Assembly: GCA_023958085.1 (NCBI GenBank)
Contig: JAMLGI010000010.1
Location: 47,242 to 111,241, forward strand
Direction: 5' to 3'
From: Solirubrobacterales bacterium
GTDB lineage: Bacteria > Actinomycetota > Thermoleophilia > Solirubrobacterales > 70-9
DNA: 64,000 nt
How positions within the stretch are numbered: position 1 is the stretch's first letter; every line of letters starts with the position of its first letter. Shown piece by piece: positions 35,061 to 45,955 of this stretch. Under the pieces are notes generated by a model. The model was given only the letters and a program-made list of their open reading frames with translations. It was not told the DNA's origin and did no database searches. The translations under genes were made by a program, and so were the position numbers.

Positions 35061-35452
35061 TCGCCTATGTCGACACCTCGGCTGCCGCGAAGCTGCTCTT
35101 CGAAGAACGGGAGTCTTCCGCCCTGCGCCGGTATCTCAACCGGATTTCGAGATCCGGCGCAGATCCGGTATCGAGCTACCTGCTCGAGACCGAGCTTCGA
35201 CAGATCGCCTTGAGGCAGATGCTTCCGCAGCAGGAAGTGACCAGGCTGCTCGAGTCCTTCGACCTGCTGGAGCCGGACCGGACGGTGTTCGGCGACGCGG
35301 GCCGCATGGCGGGGCACACGGCACGATCGATCGACGCGATCCATGTGATCGCCGCACTCAGGGTTTCGGCCGACGTCTTCCTCGCCTACGACAGCCGGCA
35401 GGCCGAGGCAGCCGAGCGGGCGGGGCTGATCGTGGAGTCGCCGGGCACCTGA
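35057..35452 (+). CDS. PIN-domain (VapC-family) toxin read from a CTG start
   Basis: The frame ending at TGA 35450-35452 holds a complete 131-residue PIN ribonuclease. The acidic residues expected for metal binding are all present: YVDTSAAAKLL near the N-terminus, YLLETELRQIALR, SIDAIHVIAALR and VFLAYDSRQ. No ATG, GTG or TTG occurs between the previous in-frame stop (34994) and the first conserved strand. The only suitable codon is CTG 35057, which overlaps the antitoxin stop as CTGA, mirroring the ATGA overlaps in this genome. An internal ATG at 35219 would delete the first catalytic Asp. VapC toxins cleave tRNA or rRNA. Confidence 0.75.
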   Translation: MIAYVDTSAAAKLLFEERESSALRRYLNRISRSGADPVSSYLLETELRQIALRQMLPQQEVTRLLESFDLLEPDRTVFGDAGRMAGHTARSIDAIHVIAALRVSADVFLAYDSRQAEAAERAGLIVESPGT

Positions 35453-35467
35453 ACTCCGGCGGCTTCC

Positions 35468-35473
35468 TACAAT
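35468..35473 (+). promoter_or_regulatory. -10 box (TACAAT) of hrcA, leaderless layout
   Basis: TACAAT is followed by six bases and ATG 35480. This favours 35480 over the in-frame GTG three bases earlier. No CIRCE repeat (TTAGCACTC-N9-GAGTGCTAA) is seen near it. Confidence 0.5.
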
Positions 35474-35479
35474 GAAGTG

Positions 35480-36517
35480 ATGCTCTCGGAGCGCCAGGAC
35501 ACAATTCTCAGGCTGACCGTCGAGGCCTACCTCGAGGACGGCCGGCCGGTCGGCTCGAAATCCATCGCCGAGGGATCGGACCTGCCCTGGAGCGCCTCCA
35601 CGATCCGGGCCGAACTCTCGGCCCTCGAGGCGGGTGGCTATCTAGCCCAGCCACACACCTCGGCCGGGCGGATCCCGACCGACCTCGGCTACCGCCGCTA
35701 CGTCGAGGCGATCACCTCCCGTCCGGTGCCGGTCCGGAGTCCGGGACGATCCGAACTGCCGGCGCCGGAGTTCCATCCGGCCCCCCGGCGCGAGGTTGAA
35801 GAGACGATGCGGGAAGCGACCGCCACCCTTGCCCACGTGACCGACCTGCTCGCCCTGGTGGTGGCTCCACCGCCCGGAACCGCAACGATCCACCGGGTTG
35901 AGGCCCTCCTGCTCCAGCCGGAAGTGGTGATGGTGATCGTGATCGCCTCCACCGGCGATGTCACCCGGCGCAGTTTCACCTTCGACCGTCCGGTTGATCC
36001 GGGGTTGGTCAAGTGGGCTTCCAGCTACCTGAACGAGACGCTCAGCGGAATCGCTCTCGGGGCCCGGCGGATCTCGACCCGGCTGGCCGGCGGCGGGCTG
36101 GGACCGACCGAGGCGGCTTTCGTTGAAGCCCTGGCGCCGGCCCTGATCGAGCTTGAGGGTGATGACGAGAGCACCCTGTACGTGGAAGGGGCGGCCCGGC
36201 TTCTGGACGAGCGCCGGACCGGTGACCTGCCACAGCTCAACCGGCTGATGGCGGCGATCGAGGAACGGGCGGAGATCCTCGCGATGATGCGCTCCGCGAT
36301 CGATGAACGATCGGTGTTCGTCTGGATCGGAGCCGAGAACCCCCGGCCCGAACTGCGTAATGTGAGTGTGGTCGGCGCCAACTACGGGCTCGGCCATCGC
36401 AACCTCGGGTCGGTCGGAGTGGTCGGCCCCACCCGGATGGACTACGAGAGCTCGATCCGGGCGGTCACCTACGCTGCCCGGGAACTGTCCCGCTACTTCG
36501 AACACGTATACGCATGA
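35480..36517 (+). CDS. hrcA: Heat-shock repressor HrcA
   Basis: HrcA binds CIRCE operators and represses chaperone genes. The 345-residue protein begins with a winged-helix region ([50 protein letters not shown]...[23 protein letters not shown]) and continues into the GAF-like dimerisation/inserted domain, ending [34 protein letters not shown]. All are HrcA hallmarks. The gene heads a tight group with dnaJ, prmA and murI, each overlapping the next by four bases. grpE and dnaK are not here. Confidence 0.94.
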   Translation: MLSERQDTILRLTVEAYLEDGRPVGSKSIAEGSDLPWSASTIRAELSALEAGGYLAQPHTSAGRIPTDLGYRRYVEAITSRPVPVRSPGRSELPAPEFHPAPRREVEETMREATATLAHVTDLLALVVAPPPGTATIHRVEALLLQPEVVMVIVIASTGDVTRRSFTFDRPVDPGLVKWASSYLNETLSGIALGARRISTRLAGGGLGPTEAAFVEALAPALIELEGDDESTLYVEGAARLLDERRTGDLPQLNRLMAAIEERAEILAMMRSAIDERSVFVWIGAENPRPELRNVSVVGANYGLGHRNLGSVGVVGPTRMDYESSIRAVTYAARELSRYFEHVYA

Positions 36518-37632
36518 GCAAACGCGACTACTACGAGGTCCTCGGGCTCTCCCGGGAGGCCTCCGACCAGGAAATAAAGAAGCGGTTTCGCCGGGTCGCC
36601 CGGGAACTTCACCCAGATGTGAACGGGGACGATCCGGAAGCCGAGGAGAAGTTCAAGGAGGCGGCCGAGGCCTACGAAGTCCTGTCCGACGACGAGCGTC
36701 GGGCCACCTACGACCGCTACGGCCACGACGGACTGAACTCCGGTGGATTCCGCTCCCAGGCCCAGGGCTTCGGTTCGATCGATGATCTCTTCAGCGCCTT
36801 TTTCGGGGGTGGGTTCGGGGCCGGCTCCCGCGGCCCGGCACCCGGCGCGGACGTCGGGGCCACGGTCGAGATCGAGCTGGTCGACGTGCTCGAGGGGGCC
36901 AGCCGGGAGGTCGAGTTCGACGCGGTCGCCCGCTGCGAAGACTGCAACGGCAACGGGGCCGAGCCGGGGACCCCGATCAGGACCTGCGAGCGCTGCCAGG
37001 GGGCCGGGGAGATCCGGACGGTCGCCAACACCGCCTTCGGCCAGATGGTCCGGGCTCAGCCCTGCGAGACCTGCCACGGCGAAGGCCGGGTCGCGGAGTC
37101 GCCCTGCCCGGGTTGCTCCGGTCTGGGGCGCCGTCACACCAGGAAACGACACCGGATCGACATTCCGGCCGGGATCGAGACCGGTCAGCGAATCCGGATC
37201 GCCGGAGCCGGTCACGCCGGGGAGACCGGGGCGCCGGCCGGGGACCTCTACGTCGAGGTCACCGTCGCCGACCGGGAGAACATCCACCGCGACGGCCAGG
37301 ACCTGATCAGCGTGGTACCCCTGGATGCGACCGCAGCGATGCTGGGCGATCGGGTCGAGGTGGAAACGCTCGAAGGCAGCGAAGAGATCGAGTTTGCCGC
37401 CGGCACCCAGCCCGGTTCCGAGACCCGGCTCAAGGGGGCCGGGCTGCCGCGACTCGGTCGGTCCTCCCGTCGGGGGGATCATCGATTCGTGGTCAAGATC
37501 GTGATTCCCTCCGATCTCAGCGACGAGCAGCGACGACTCGCCGCCGAACTCGACGGCACCCTCACCGAACGCAACCGCGACGGGCATGAAGACTCCGGGT
37601 TCTTCTCCAAGGTAAAACGGGCCTTCAGTTGA
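36514..37632 (+). CDS. dnaJ: Chaperone DnaJ
   Basis: The DnaK co-chaperone. Domains in order: J domain (1-70) with HPD at 33-35, a Gly/Phe-rich linker (about 75-110, [11 protein letters not shown]), four CxxCxGxG zinc-binding repeats (about 141-205: [32 protein letters not shown]), and C-terminal substrate-binding sheets. The length of 372 is normal. It starts in the ATGA overlap with hrcA and ends in a TTGA overlap with prmA, so expression should follow HrcA. Confidence 0.95.
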   Translation: MSKRDYYEVLGLSREASDQEIKKRFRRVARELHPDVNGDDPEAEEKFKEAAEAYEVLSDDERRATYDRYGHDGLNSGGFRSQAQGFGSIDDLFSAFFGGGFGAGSRGPAPGADVGATVEIELVDVLEGASREVEFDAVARCEDCNGNGAEPGTPIRTCERCQGAGEIRTVANTAFGQMVRAQPCETCHGEGRVAESPCPGCSGLGRRHTRKRHRIDIPAGIETGQRIRIAGAGHAGETGAPAGDLYVEVTVADRENIHRDGQDLISVVPLDATAAMLGDRVEVETLEGSEEIEFAAGTQPGSETRLKGAGLPRLGRSSRRGDHRFVVKIVIPSDLSDEQRRLAAELDGTLTERNRDGHEDSGFFSKVKRAFS

Positions 37633-38468
37633 TCCGCCTGGCGGTCCGCTGCACCCCCGAACAGGCGGAACCGGTTCTCGCCGAACTGACGGTGCTGGCC
37701 CCGGGAGGAGTCGAGGAACGCGACGGCGCGGGCTACGTCGAATACGCGATCTACGGAGCCGCAGGTGAGCTCCCGGACCTCGGCGAGGTTCGCGCGGTCT
37801 GTGGCGAGGGACTGGTCGAGGTGATCACCAGCGAGGTCGCCGACGACTGGGCCGACCGCTGGCGCAGCTTCCACAAGCCGCTGCTGGTCGGAGGTTCCGG
37901 CCGGGCCGCGGCGATCTGGATTCGGCCACCCTGGGAACCGGCGCAGCCGGGGAGGCTGGACGTGATGGTAGATCCCGGTCAGGCGTTCGGCACCGGTGCC
38001 CATCCGACCACGAGGCTCTGTATCGAGGCCCTGATCGATCTGGCGGCGCCCGGCCCGGCCGGACCCCTGACCGATCTCGGCTGTGGTTCCGGTGTGCTGT
38101 CGATCGCTGCCTCCCGGCTCGGTTTCGGTCCGCTCTTCGGTTGCGACAACGAACCGGCTGCAATCGAGGCGGCCCGGGAGAACGCGGCGGCCAACGGGGT
38201 GGAGGTGGACTTTCAGCGGGTCGACCTCCGGTCCGGGCTGCCGACCCTCGCCCCGACCACCGTTGCCAACCTGACCGCTCCGCTACTCGAAGCCGTCGCC
38301 TCCGGGCTCACCCCGCCAACCGTCCCGGCCACCCTGGTCTGCTCCGGCCTCCTCACCACCGAGTACGGACGGGTCAAGAGGGCCTTCGAACCGTTCGGCC
38401 TGACCGAGGCCGGCCGGGGAGCGATCGGGGAGTGGGGTTCCCTGACCTTTGTCCGGGAACGCCCGTGA
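37629..38468 (+). CDS. prmA: Ribosomal protein L11 methyltransferase (PrmA)
   Basis: Methylates the lysines and N-terminus of L11 with S-adenosylmethionine. The PrmA signature [16 protein letters not shown] lies at about 115-130, followed by the SAM-binding loop [13 protein letters not shown] near 148-160 and the later motif [13 protein letters not shown], where NI/NL-x-A/P is usual. The TTG start is set by the TTGA overlap with dnaJ. dnaJ-prmA order is common; the 16S methyltransferase gene rsmE that often follows is missing and murI takes its place. Confidence 0.92.
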   Translation: MIRLAVRCTPEQAEPVLAELTVLAPGGVEERDGAGYVEYAIYGAAGELPDLGEVRAVCGEGLVEVITSEVADDWADRWRSFHKPLLVGGSGRAAAIWIRPPWEPAQPGRLDVMVDPGQAFGTGAHPTTRLCIEALIDLAAPGPAGPLTDLGCGSGVLSIAASRLGFGPLFGCDNEPAAIEAARENAAANGVEVDFQRVDLRSGLPTLAPTTVANLTAPLLEAVASGLTPPTVPATLVCSGLLTTEYGRVKRAFEPFGLTEAGRGAIGEWGSLTFVRERP

Positions 38469-39319
38469 CCGCTCCGTCACTGCCGGATCCCGCCACCGGT
38501 CCATCCGGGGAGTCGGATCTCCCGATCGCGATGTTCGACTCGGGGGTTGGTGGCCTCACGGTGCTCCACGAATGCCTGGTCTCCCTGCCGGGAGAGGACT
38601 TTCTCTATCTCGGGGACAGCAGCCACTTTCCGTACGGCACGAAATCACCGGACGAACTCCGGGAGCGCACCGGACGGATCGCCCGCCACCTGCTCGCCGA
38701 CAGAGCCAAGATGCTGGTCATCGCCTGCAACTCGGCGACTGCCGCGGCGGGCGACCAGATCCGGCAGCTCGGAGCCGATTCCGGCGTGCCGGTGCTCACC
38801 GTGGTTGGCCCGGAGGCAGAGATCGCCGGGGCGATCACCGGCTCCGGCCGAATCGGGGTTCTCGCCACGCCGGCCACGGTCAGGAGTGGTGCCTACCGGC
38901 GGGCGCTCGAGTCCCTGGGGCCCGCGTTCACGGTCACCGAGGTGGAGGCGCCCGACCTGGCCCCGATCATTCAGGAAGGCCCGACCTTCGATGAGGCGGT
39001 CATGGACACCGTGCGGGACTACTGTCGGCCGCTCAAGGCTGCCGACGTGGACACCCTGATCCTCGGCTGCACCCATTACCCGCTGGTTGCGCCGATGCTC
39101 CAGCGGATGCTGGGCCGGAACGTCAGTCTGGTCACCGCAGGTCACGCGATCGCCGCCGCGATCCAGCGTGAGCTGTCACTTCGGGGCAGCCTTGGCGATC
39201 CCGGCCGGGAAGGGGAGTATCGCTTCCAGGTGACCGGGGATCCTGACTCCTTTGCCCGTTCCGGATCACGCTTCCTCCAGCTGCCGCTGTCCGGGCGGGT
39301 TGAGCGGATCGATCTCTGA
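38465..39319 (+). CDS. murI: Glutamate racemase (MurI)
   Basis: Makes D-glutamate for peptidoglycan. The 284-residue protein has FDSGVGGLTVLHE, the two catalytic Cys in ACNSATAAA (about 87) and LILGCTHYPLVAPML (about 201), and GDSSHFPYGTKS. The GTG start at 38465 lies in the GTGA overlap with prmA; the conserved region begins about 20 residues later. Confidence 0.95.
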   Translation: MTAPSLPDPATGPSGESDLPIAMFDSGVGGLTVLHECLVSLPGEDFLYLGDSSHFPYGTKSPDELRERTGRIARHLLADRAKMLVIACNSATAAAGDQIRQLGADSGVPVLTVVGPEAEIAGAITGSGRIGVLATPATVRSGAYRRALESLGPAFTVTEVEAPDLAPIIQEGPTFDEAVMDTVRDYCRPLKAADVDTLILGCTHYPLVAPMLQRMLGRNVSLVTAGHAIAAAIQRELSLRGSLGDPGREGEYRFQVTGDPDSFARSGSRFLQLPLSGRVERIDL

Positions 39320-39360
39320 GCCCGGACCTGGTTGCCACCCGGTCCGGTCGTGGGTCCGGG

Positions 39361-39366
39361 TACCCT
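39361..39366 (+). promoter_or_regulatory. -10 box (TACCCT) of the YqeY-like gene
   Basis: TACCCT, six bases, ATG 39373: leaderless layout at the head of the yqeY-phoH-ybeY-era group. Confidence 0.5.
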
Positions 39367-39372
39367 TGTCGC

Positions 39373-39804
39373 ATGTCCCAACTGGAGCGGATCCGTACCG
39401 ATGCCCAGGCCGCGCTCAAGAGCGGCGACCGGCGCCTGGCCCAGGCCCTGCGTCTGATTCAGGATGCCGTCCAGCAGGACGAGAAGCTCGGCAAGGGCGA
39501 TGAGATCGCGGTCCTCCAGCGGGAGCGCAAGAAACGTCTCGAGTCGGCCCGGGCTTTTGCCGACGGCGGCCGCTACGAGCAGGCCGAGGCCGAAAAGCTC
39601 GAGGCTGACCTGATCAGCCAGTATCTTCCCGCCCAGTTGACCGACGAGGAACTGGACCGGATGGTGGCCGAGGCGGTCGAGGCAACCGGGGCCACCGATC
39701 AGAAGCAGATGGGTCAGGTCATGGGCTACCTCAAGGAAAAGGTCGCGGGCCGGGCCGACGGGAAGCGGGTCAGCACCGCAGTCCGGAAGCAACTTGGCGC
39801 GTAG
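39373..39804 (+). CDS. GatB/YqeY domain protein
   Basis: A 143-residue protein of the YqeY family: an N-terminal helical part (SQLERIRTDAQAALKSGDRRLAQALRLI...AVLQRERKKRLESARAFADGGR) and the YqeY tail domain (LISQYLPAQLTDEELDRMVAEAV...[29 protein letters not shown]), similar to the tRNA-binding tail of GatB. A role in tRNA-dependent amidation or translation is suspected for the family but not shown. The stop lies inside phoH (11-base overlap). Confidence 0.88.
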   Translation: MSQLERIRTDAQAALKSGDRRLAQALRLIQDAVQQDEKLGKGDEIAVLQRERKKRLESARAFADGGRYEQAEAEKLEADLISQYLPAQLTDEELDRMVAEAVEATGATDQKQMGQVMGYLKEKVAGRADGKRVSTAVRKQLGA

Positions 39805-40789
39805 GACCCTGACTCTCGACAATGCGGTCGCCGCGGATCTGGCCGGAACCGGCGACTCGGTCCTCAGGGCCCTGCGCGAGCGCACCGGGTCGCGCGTCCA
39901 CCTGAGAGGAAACCGGCTGACCCTGGAGGGTGAGGAATCGGAACTGGACGGTGCAGCCAGACTGGTCGAGGAGATGGTCGATCTGATCGAGGCCGGCCAC
40001 GAGGTCGAGCCGTCCACGGTCGAATCGGTGACCAATGCGATCCAGTCCTCACGGCGTCCCGCCGAGATGCTGGATGACGTCATCTGGCGGCATCGCAACA
40101 CGCGGGTCGTTCCGAAGACCGTGACCCAGAAGCGGTACGTCGACTCGATCCGCCGCAGCACGATCACCTTCGGAATCGGCCCGGCCGGAACCGGCAAGAC
40201 CTTTCTCGCTGTCGCCATGGCCGCCTCCGCGCTGGTCGACGGTGACGTTCAGCGGATCATCCTCACCAGACCCGCGGTCGAGGCCGGAGAGAGCCTCGGC
40301 TTCCTGCCGGGAGACCTGCAGGCCAAGGTCGATCCGTACCTGCGTCCGCTGTTCGATGCGCTCTACGACATGCTCGACCCGGACCGGGTGAACGGCTACT
40401 TCGACCGTGGCGTGATCGAGGTGGCACCACTCGCCTTCATGCGAGGGCGGACCCTGAATGACGCCTTCGTGATCCTCGACGAGGCCCAGAACACGACCCC
40501 CGAACAGATGAAGATGTTCCTCACCCGGCTCGGTTTCAACTCGAAGATGGTGGTGACCGGGGACGTGACCCAGATCGACCTGCCCCGGGAGCAGCGGTCC
40601 GGCCTGGTGGTGGTGCGGGACATTCTCGACGGGATCGAGGACGTCGAGTTCGTGCGCTTCGCCGACTCGGATGTGGTGCGGCACCGGCTGGTCCAGAAGA
40701 TTGTGGCCGCCTACGGCAGCTACTCGGAAAAGCGTCCCGGCAAGGGTGTCAGTCAGGCCACGGCCGGATCGGGCGACGAACCGGAATGA
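39794..40789 (+). CDS. phoH: PhoH-family ATPase
   Basis: A 331-residue P-loop protein with a KH-like N-terminal part ([20 protein letters not shown]), Walker A GPAGTGKT at 129-136 and Walker B VILDEAQN near 225, followed by [16 protein letters not shown]. These are the standard PhoH signatures. It is thought to act with YbeY and Era in RNA metabolism and ribosome maturation, and here the three genes are consecutive and overlapping. The TTG start lies 11 bases inside the preceding gene. Confidence 0.93.
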   Translation: MARRTLTLDNAVAADLAGTGDSVLRALRERTGSRVHLRGNRLTLEGEESELDGAARLVEEMVDLIEAGHEVEPSTVESVTNAIQSSRRPAEMLDDVIWRHRNTRVVPKTVTQKRYVDSIRRSTITFGIGPAGTGKTFLAVAMAASALVDGDVQRIILTRPAVEAGESLGFLPGDLQAKVDPYLRPLFDALYDMLDPDRVNGYFDRGVIEVAPLAFMRGRTLNDAFVILDEAQNTTPEQMKMFLTRLGFNSKMVVTGDVTQIDLPREQRSGLVVVRDILDGIEDVEFVRFADSDVVRHRLVQKIVAAYGSYSEKRPGKGVSQATAGSGDEPE

Positions 40790-41181
40790 CGGTCGAGCTT
40801 GAGGATGTACCGGAACCGTTCCGGCGGGCGGTTTCGGCGGCGCTTGATGCGGCCGGAATCAGCGAAGGTCATCTTGCGGTCACGGCGGTTCCGGCCGCCG
40901 AGATCCACCGCTTGAACCTCGAGTACCGCGGAATCGACCGACCGACCGACGTGCTGTCCTTCCCGGTCGACGAGGACGAACCGGCACCCGGCCCCCTTGA
41001 GCTCGGCGACGTGGTGTTCTGCCCGGACGAGTGCGTCGACCAAGTCGAGGCGGTCATCCACGGTGTCCTTCACCTCTGCGGCCACGACCATGAAACCGAC
41101 GACGGCGAGATGCTCGAGCTTCAGGACCGGGTTGTCGAAAGCCTCGGGATGTCTCCTCGGATGACGGTTGAAGATGAGTGA
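40786..41181 (+). CDS. ybeY: Endoribonuclease YbeY
   Basis: The metal-dependent single-strand RNase for 16S rRNA 3' maturation and 70S quality control. The zinc motif HGVLHLCGHDH lies at about 92-102, preceded by LNLEYRGIDRPTDVLSFPVDED, the conserved substrate-binding strand. Length 131. ATGA overlap with phoH and an 8-base overlap with era imply co-translation. Confidence 0.95.
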   Translation: MTVELEDVPEPFRRAVSAALDAAGISEGHLAVTAVPAAEIHRLNLEYRGIDRPTDVLSFPVDEDEPAPGPLELGDVVFCPDECVDQVEAVIHGVLHLCGHDHETDDGEMLELQDRVVESLGMSPRMTVEDE

Positions 41182-42082
41182 GACAGAGAAACCCTCCAGG
41201 GCGGGCTTCGTCGGACTCGCCGGCCGTCCCAACGCCGGCAAGTCGACCCTGGTCAACGCGATCGTCGGCAGCCGGGTGGCGATCACCTCGGTCAGGCCAC
41301 AGACCACCCGACGGGCGATCCGTGGAGTTGCGACCGACCTCGAGGCCGGTGTTCAGATGGTCCTGATTGACCTGCCCGGGGTGCAGCGGCCCCGGGACCA
41401 GCTCACCAGCCGGATGCAGAGCCGGGTCGAACATGAACTGGCCGGAGCCGATGTGGTCCTGCTCGTGATCAACGGGGAGGAGGGGGTCGGTCCCGGAGAC
41501 CGCTTCATCGCCGGGGCACTCCTGGCAGGAGAGTCCGCGCCAACCGTGATCTGCGCGGTAAACAAGGAGGACCGGGCGGGAAGGGAGGTCGTCCCGGTGC
41601 TGGCCGAAGCGGCCGGACTGCCGGGAGTGAGCGAGGTGTTTCCGGTCAGCGCTCTGCGTCGCACCGGCCTCGACCCGCTGGTTTCCCGGCTGCAGGAGCT
41701 GATGCCGGAGGGGCCTTTCATGTATCCCCCGGAAGATCGTTCCGACCAACCCCGTGAGGTCCTCCTGGCGGAACTGATTCGGGGGGCGGCCCTGATTCGT
41801 ACCAGGCAGGAGATTCCCCACTCGCTGGAAGCGAAAGTAACCGAGATCGAACGACGCGAAGATGGACTGTGGTGGGTTGCGGCCCGGATCTGGGTTGAGT
41901 CGGAGTCCCAGAAGCGGATCCTGATCGGCCGTGGCGGCAGCAAGGTCCGGGAGATCGGAGCGGCCTCCCGCCGTGAACTCGAGCGTGAACTCGGCGACCG
42001 GGTTCACCTGGACCTGCGAATCGAGGTGCGCCACCGGTGGCGACAGGACGACGGACTGCTTGATCGCCTCGGAATCGAGTAG
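41174..42082 (+). CDS. era: GTPase Era
   Basis: Binds the 3' end of 16S rRNA and checks 30S assembly. In 302 residues it has G1 GRPNAGKST (about 17-25), the G2 region TTRR, G3 DLPGVQRP, G4 NKED and a C-terminal KH domain with GRGGSKVREIGAASRRELERELGDRVHLDLRI. The start at ATG 41174 lies inside ybeY; a TTG six bases earlier is a weaker option. The usual downstream recO is absent. Confidence 0.95.
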   Translation: MSETEKPSRAGFVGLAGRPNAGKSTLVNAIVGSRVAITSVRPQTTRRAIRGVATDLEAGVQMVLIDLPGVQRPRDQLTSRMQSRVEHELAGADVVLLVINGEEGVGPGDRFIAGALLAGESAPTVICAVNKEDRAGREVVPVLAEAAGLPGVSEVFPVSALRRTGLDPLVSRLQELMPEGPFMYPPEDRSDQPREVLLAELIRGAALIRTRQEIPHSLEAKVTEIERREDGLWWVAARIWVESESQKRILIGRGGSKVREIGAASRRELERELGDRVHLDLRIEVRHRWRQDDGLLDRLGIE

Positions 42083-42125
42083 CCGGTCCGGTCGGAAGGA
42101 TCCGGCCCAGGCTTCAGGTATCCCT

Positions 42126-42154
42126 TTGTCCTGTCCGGTCGTCGCGTATAGGGT
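42126..42154 (+). promoter_or_regulatory. Promoter TTGTCC-N17-TAGGGT upstream of the DUF4389 gene
   Basis: -35 TTGTCC (42126-42131), a 17-base spacer and -10 TAGGGT (42149-42154). Transcription would give a leader of about 40 bases ending in a GGAGAGAG ribosome site before ATG 42202. Confidence 0.45.
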
Positions 42155-42201
42155 GCGACTGTTGTGACCGGAAACGCCGGTCCGTACCCAGGAGAGAGTA
42201 A

Positions 42202-42927
42202 ATGGAGCTTTACCCAGTTACCTATGAGGCCGACTACGTTCGGGAACGAAACCGGCTGACGACATTTTTCCGGATGATCGTTGCAATTCCGTGGCTGATC
42301 GTCGCCTACGTCTACGCGATCGCCTTGGCGGTGGTCCTGGTCATCGCCTGGTTCGCCCTGATAATCCTCGGTCGCTACCCGCAGGGGATGTACAACTTCG
42401 TCGGCGGCATCCTGCGGTTCTCCATGCGGGTCAACGCGTTTGCCTATCTGCAGACGGACGCCTGGCCGCCGTTCGGAATCTCCGACGATCCCGACTATCC
42501 GGTGCGGGTGAATTTCGAGCCCCCGGCTGAACGCCAGAGCCGCCTGAAGGCCTTCTTCCGGCTGATCCTGCTGATTCCGGTGATGGTCCTCTCCTACGGG
42601 GTCGCGTTCGTCCAGATGGGCGTGGCGATGGTCGCCTGGATGACGATCGTTTTTCGCGGCTACCAGCCCGCGGCGATCCACAACGCCCTGGCCTGGGTCA
42701 ACGGCTGGTCGACCCGGGTCAATGCCTACGCCTACCTGATGCGGGATGAGTATCCGCCGGTCGGGGACGAGACCCCGGTTGAGGTTGATCCGCCGGCGGC
42801 CGAGCTTGGCGCCGGAGAACCGGTTTCCGCTCCGCTCGACGCGGGGTCGCCCGCCCCCGAGGCACTCGATCCGGGGCAGCAGACCGATCCGGGAGGCGCC
42901 GCACCGGGAGACACCTCCCGGCAGTAA
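42202..42927 (+). CDS. DUF4389 membrane protein
   Basis: A 241-residue protein with two similar halves. Each half has a hydrophobic hairpin followed by an aromatic motif: FVGGILRFSMRVNAFAYLQTDAWPPF in the first and LAWVNGWSTRVNAYAYLMRDEYPPV in the second, which is the DUF4389 pattern. Each half opens with RNRLTTFFRMIVAIPWLI or RQSRLKAFFRLILLIPVMV. Four membrane segments are expected, with an acidic Pro/Ala-rich cytoplasmic tail of about 55 residues. The family has no assigned function. A palindrome and a GC-rich hairpin follow the stop. Confidence 0.75.
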   Translation: MELYPVTYEADYVRERNRLTTFFRMIVAIPWLIVAYVYAIALAVVLVIAWFALIILGRYPQGMYNFVGGILRFSMRVNAFAYLQTDAWPPFGISDDPDYPVRVNFEPPAERQSRLKAFFRLILLIPVMVLSYGVAFVQMGVAMVAWMTIVFRGYQPAAIHNALAWVNGWSTRVNAYAYLMRDEYPPVGDETPVEVDPPAAELGAGEPVSAPLDAGSPAPEALDPGQQTDPGGAAPGDTSRQ

Positions 42928-42947
42928 CCACCGGGAGGTGCGTCGAA

Positions 42948-44222
<1,275 letters not shown>

Positions 44223-44279
44223 AAATCCTGATCGAACCCGGCGCGCCGCAGTCGGCTGCCCAGTGAGGAGAAGAACAGC

Positions 44280-45872
44280 ATGAGTGACCGAGCCAAAGTC
44301 CTGGTCAAGGAAAAGATCGCCGATGCCGGGGTGGAAATGCTCCGGGAACGGTTCGACGTTGAACTCGGTCTCGACTGGGACGACGACGTCCTCGCCGACC
44401 GGATCGGAGAGTTCGATGCGATCCTGATCAGGTCGGCCACTCAACTGACCCCCGAACTGATCGATCGCGCCGACAACATGAAGGTGATCGGCCGGGCCGG
44501 CACCGGGGTTGACAACGTCGACATGCCGGCCGCGACGAAGCGCGGAATCATTGTCGCCAACGCCCCGGAATCCAACTCGGTCGCGGCGGCGGAACACAGT
44601 CTCGCGCTCGCCCTGGCGCTCTTCCGCAACGTGCCCCAGGCCCACGGTTCGCTGGTTGCGGGACGCTGGGACCGGGCGAAGTACAAGGGATCCGAGCTTT
44701 ACGGCAAGACCCTCGGGGTGATCGGATTCGGACGAATCGGCCAGCTGGTTGCGAAACGGGCCCAGTCCTTTGAGATGGAGGTGCTGGCCTTCGACAAGTT
44801 CGTTTCGGCCGAACGCTTCCGCGAACTCGGAGTGGAGGGGGTCGATTCTCCGGAAGACCTCTACCGTCGGTCCGACCTGCTCACAGTTCATCTGCCGAAG
44901 ACCCCGGAAACGATCAACTGGATCGACGCCGAGGCGATCGCCGCCTTCAAGCCGGGGATGCGGATCGTCAACTGCGCCCGGGGCGAGCTGATCGACCTCG
45001 ACGCGCTGATCGCCGGGCTCGACTCCGGCCAGGTGAAGGGCGCCGCCCTTGACGTTTTTCCCGGCGAGCCGTTCACCGAACATCCGATCTTCGAACGCGA
45101 AGATGTCGTCGTCACCCCGCATCTCGGCGCTTCGACCGCAGAAGCCCAGGACCGGGCCGGAACCGACACCGCCGAGCAGGTGATCGCCGCCCTGACCGGT
45201 GGGGTCGTCACCAATGCGGTCAACATCCCGGCGGTCAGCCCCGCCCTGATGGAGGCTCTGGCTCCGTACGTGCCGCTCTGCCAGACCCTTGGCCAGACCG
45301 CGGCCGGGCTGCTCAGGACTCCGATCGACCGGCTGGAGATCGAGTTCCGGGGTGGTGTTGCCGAACAGGACACCCGGCTTCTGGTGATCGCGGTGATGGC
45401 GGGCCTGCTCGACGGCTACACCGAGGAGGACGTCAACCTCGTCAACGCGCCCCAGATGGCGGAGGAGCGCGGTCTCGAAGCAAGCGTGACCAAGGAACCA
45501 AGCGCCGAGGAGTTCACCGATCTGGTCCGGGTTCGGGTCGAAGCCGGTGAGGAAAAGGTGTCGGTTGCCGGGACCAACGTCGGTCCGCGCAACATCCCGT
45601 ACCTGGTCGGAATCTGGGGACAGAGCTTCTACCTGCCGTTTGCCGCTCACATGGCGGTGCTCCGGTACAGCGACCGTCCCGGCATGATCGGCCAGGTGGG
45701 ATCGCTGCTCGGCGAGCAGGGCGTCAACATCGGCTCGGCGGCGGTCGGGGCCGAGGCTGGTGGTGATCGGGCAGTGATGGTCGTCACCGCCGACGCCCCG
45801 GTCAGGGATGAGACGATCGAGGCGATCCTTGGTCTCGACGGCTTTGACTCGGGTTACGCGATCGAACTCTGA
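44280..45872 (+). CDS. serA: D-3-phosphoglycerate dehydrogenase (SerA), long form with ASB and ACT domains
   Basis: First committed step of serine synthesis, oxidising 3-phosphoglycerate with NAD. At 530 residues it is the long type. It has an N-terminal substrate domain, an NAD-binding fold with GVIGFGRIGQLVAKRA near 145-160, catalytic NCARGELID (Arg) and HLGASTAEAQ (His), an allosteric substrate-binding (ASB) domain at about 320-450, and an ACT domain (about 455-530, AVLRYSDRPGMIGQVGSLLGEQGVNI) for serine feedback. GAGGAG lies 11 bases before the ATG. Confidence 0.95.
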   Translation: MSDRAKVLVKEKIADAGVEMLRERFDVELGLDWDDDVLADRIGEFDAILIRSATQLTPELIDRADNMKVIGRAGTGVDNVDMPAATKRGIIVANAPESNSVAAAEHSLALALALFRNVPQAHGSLVAGRWDRAKYKGSELYGKTLGVIGFGRIGQLVAKRAQSFEMEVLAFDKFVSAERFRELGVEGVDSPEDLYRRSDLLTVHLPKTPETINWIDAEAIAAFKPGMRIVNCARGELIDLDALIAGLDSGQVKGAALDVFPGEPFTEHPIFEREDVVVTPHLGASTAEAQDRAGTDTAEQVIAALTGGVVTNAVNIPAVSPALMEALAPYVPLCQTLGQTAAGLLRTPIDRLEIEFRGGVAEQDTRLLVIAVMAGLLDGYTEEDVNLVNAPQMAEERGLEASVTKEPSAEEFTDLVRVRVEAGEEKVSVAGTNVGPRNIPYLVGIWGQSFYLPFAAHMAVLRYSDRPGMIGQVGSLLGEQGVNIGSAAVGAEAGGDRAVMVVTADAPVRDETIEAILGLDGFDSGYAIEL

Positions 45873-45923
45873 CCGGACCGGCCGGTTTCGGTCCGGGCGA
45901 CGATGATGATCGGGGAGTTCTGC

Positions 45924-45952
45924 TTGGCGACAGTCGGCGCTTGCGCTAGGCT
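45924..45952 (+). promoter_or_regulatory. Promoter of the leu leader (TTGGCG-N17-TAGGCT)
   Basis: -35 TTGGCG (45924-45929), a 17-base spacer and -10 TAGGCT (45947-45952). Transcription should start near 45959, four or five bases before the leader-peptide ATG. This places the CTCAAGTC arm of the leader stem (45956-45963) at the very 5' end of the RNA. Confidence 0.6.
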
Positions 45953-45955
45953 TCA

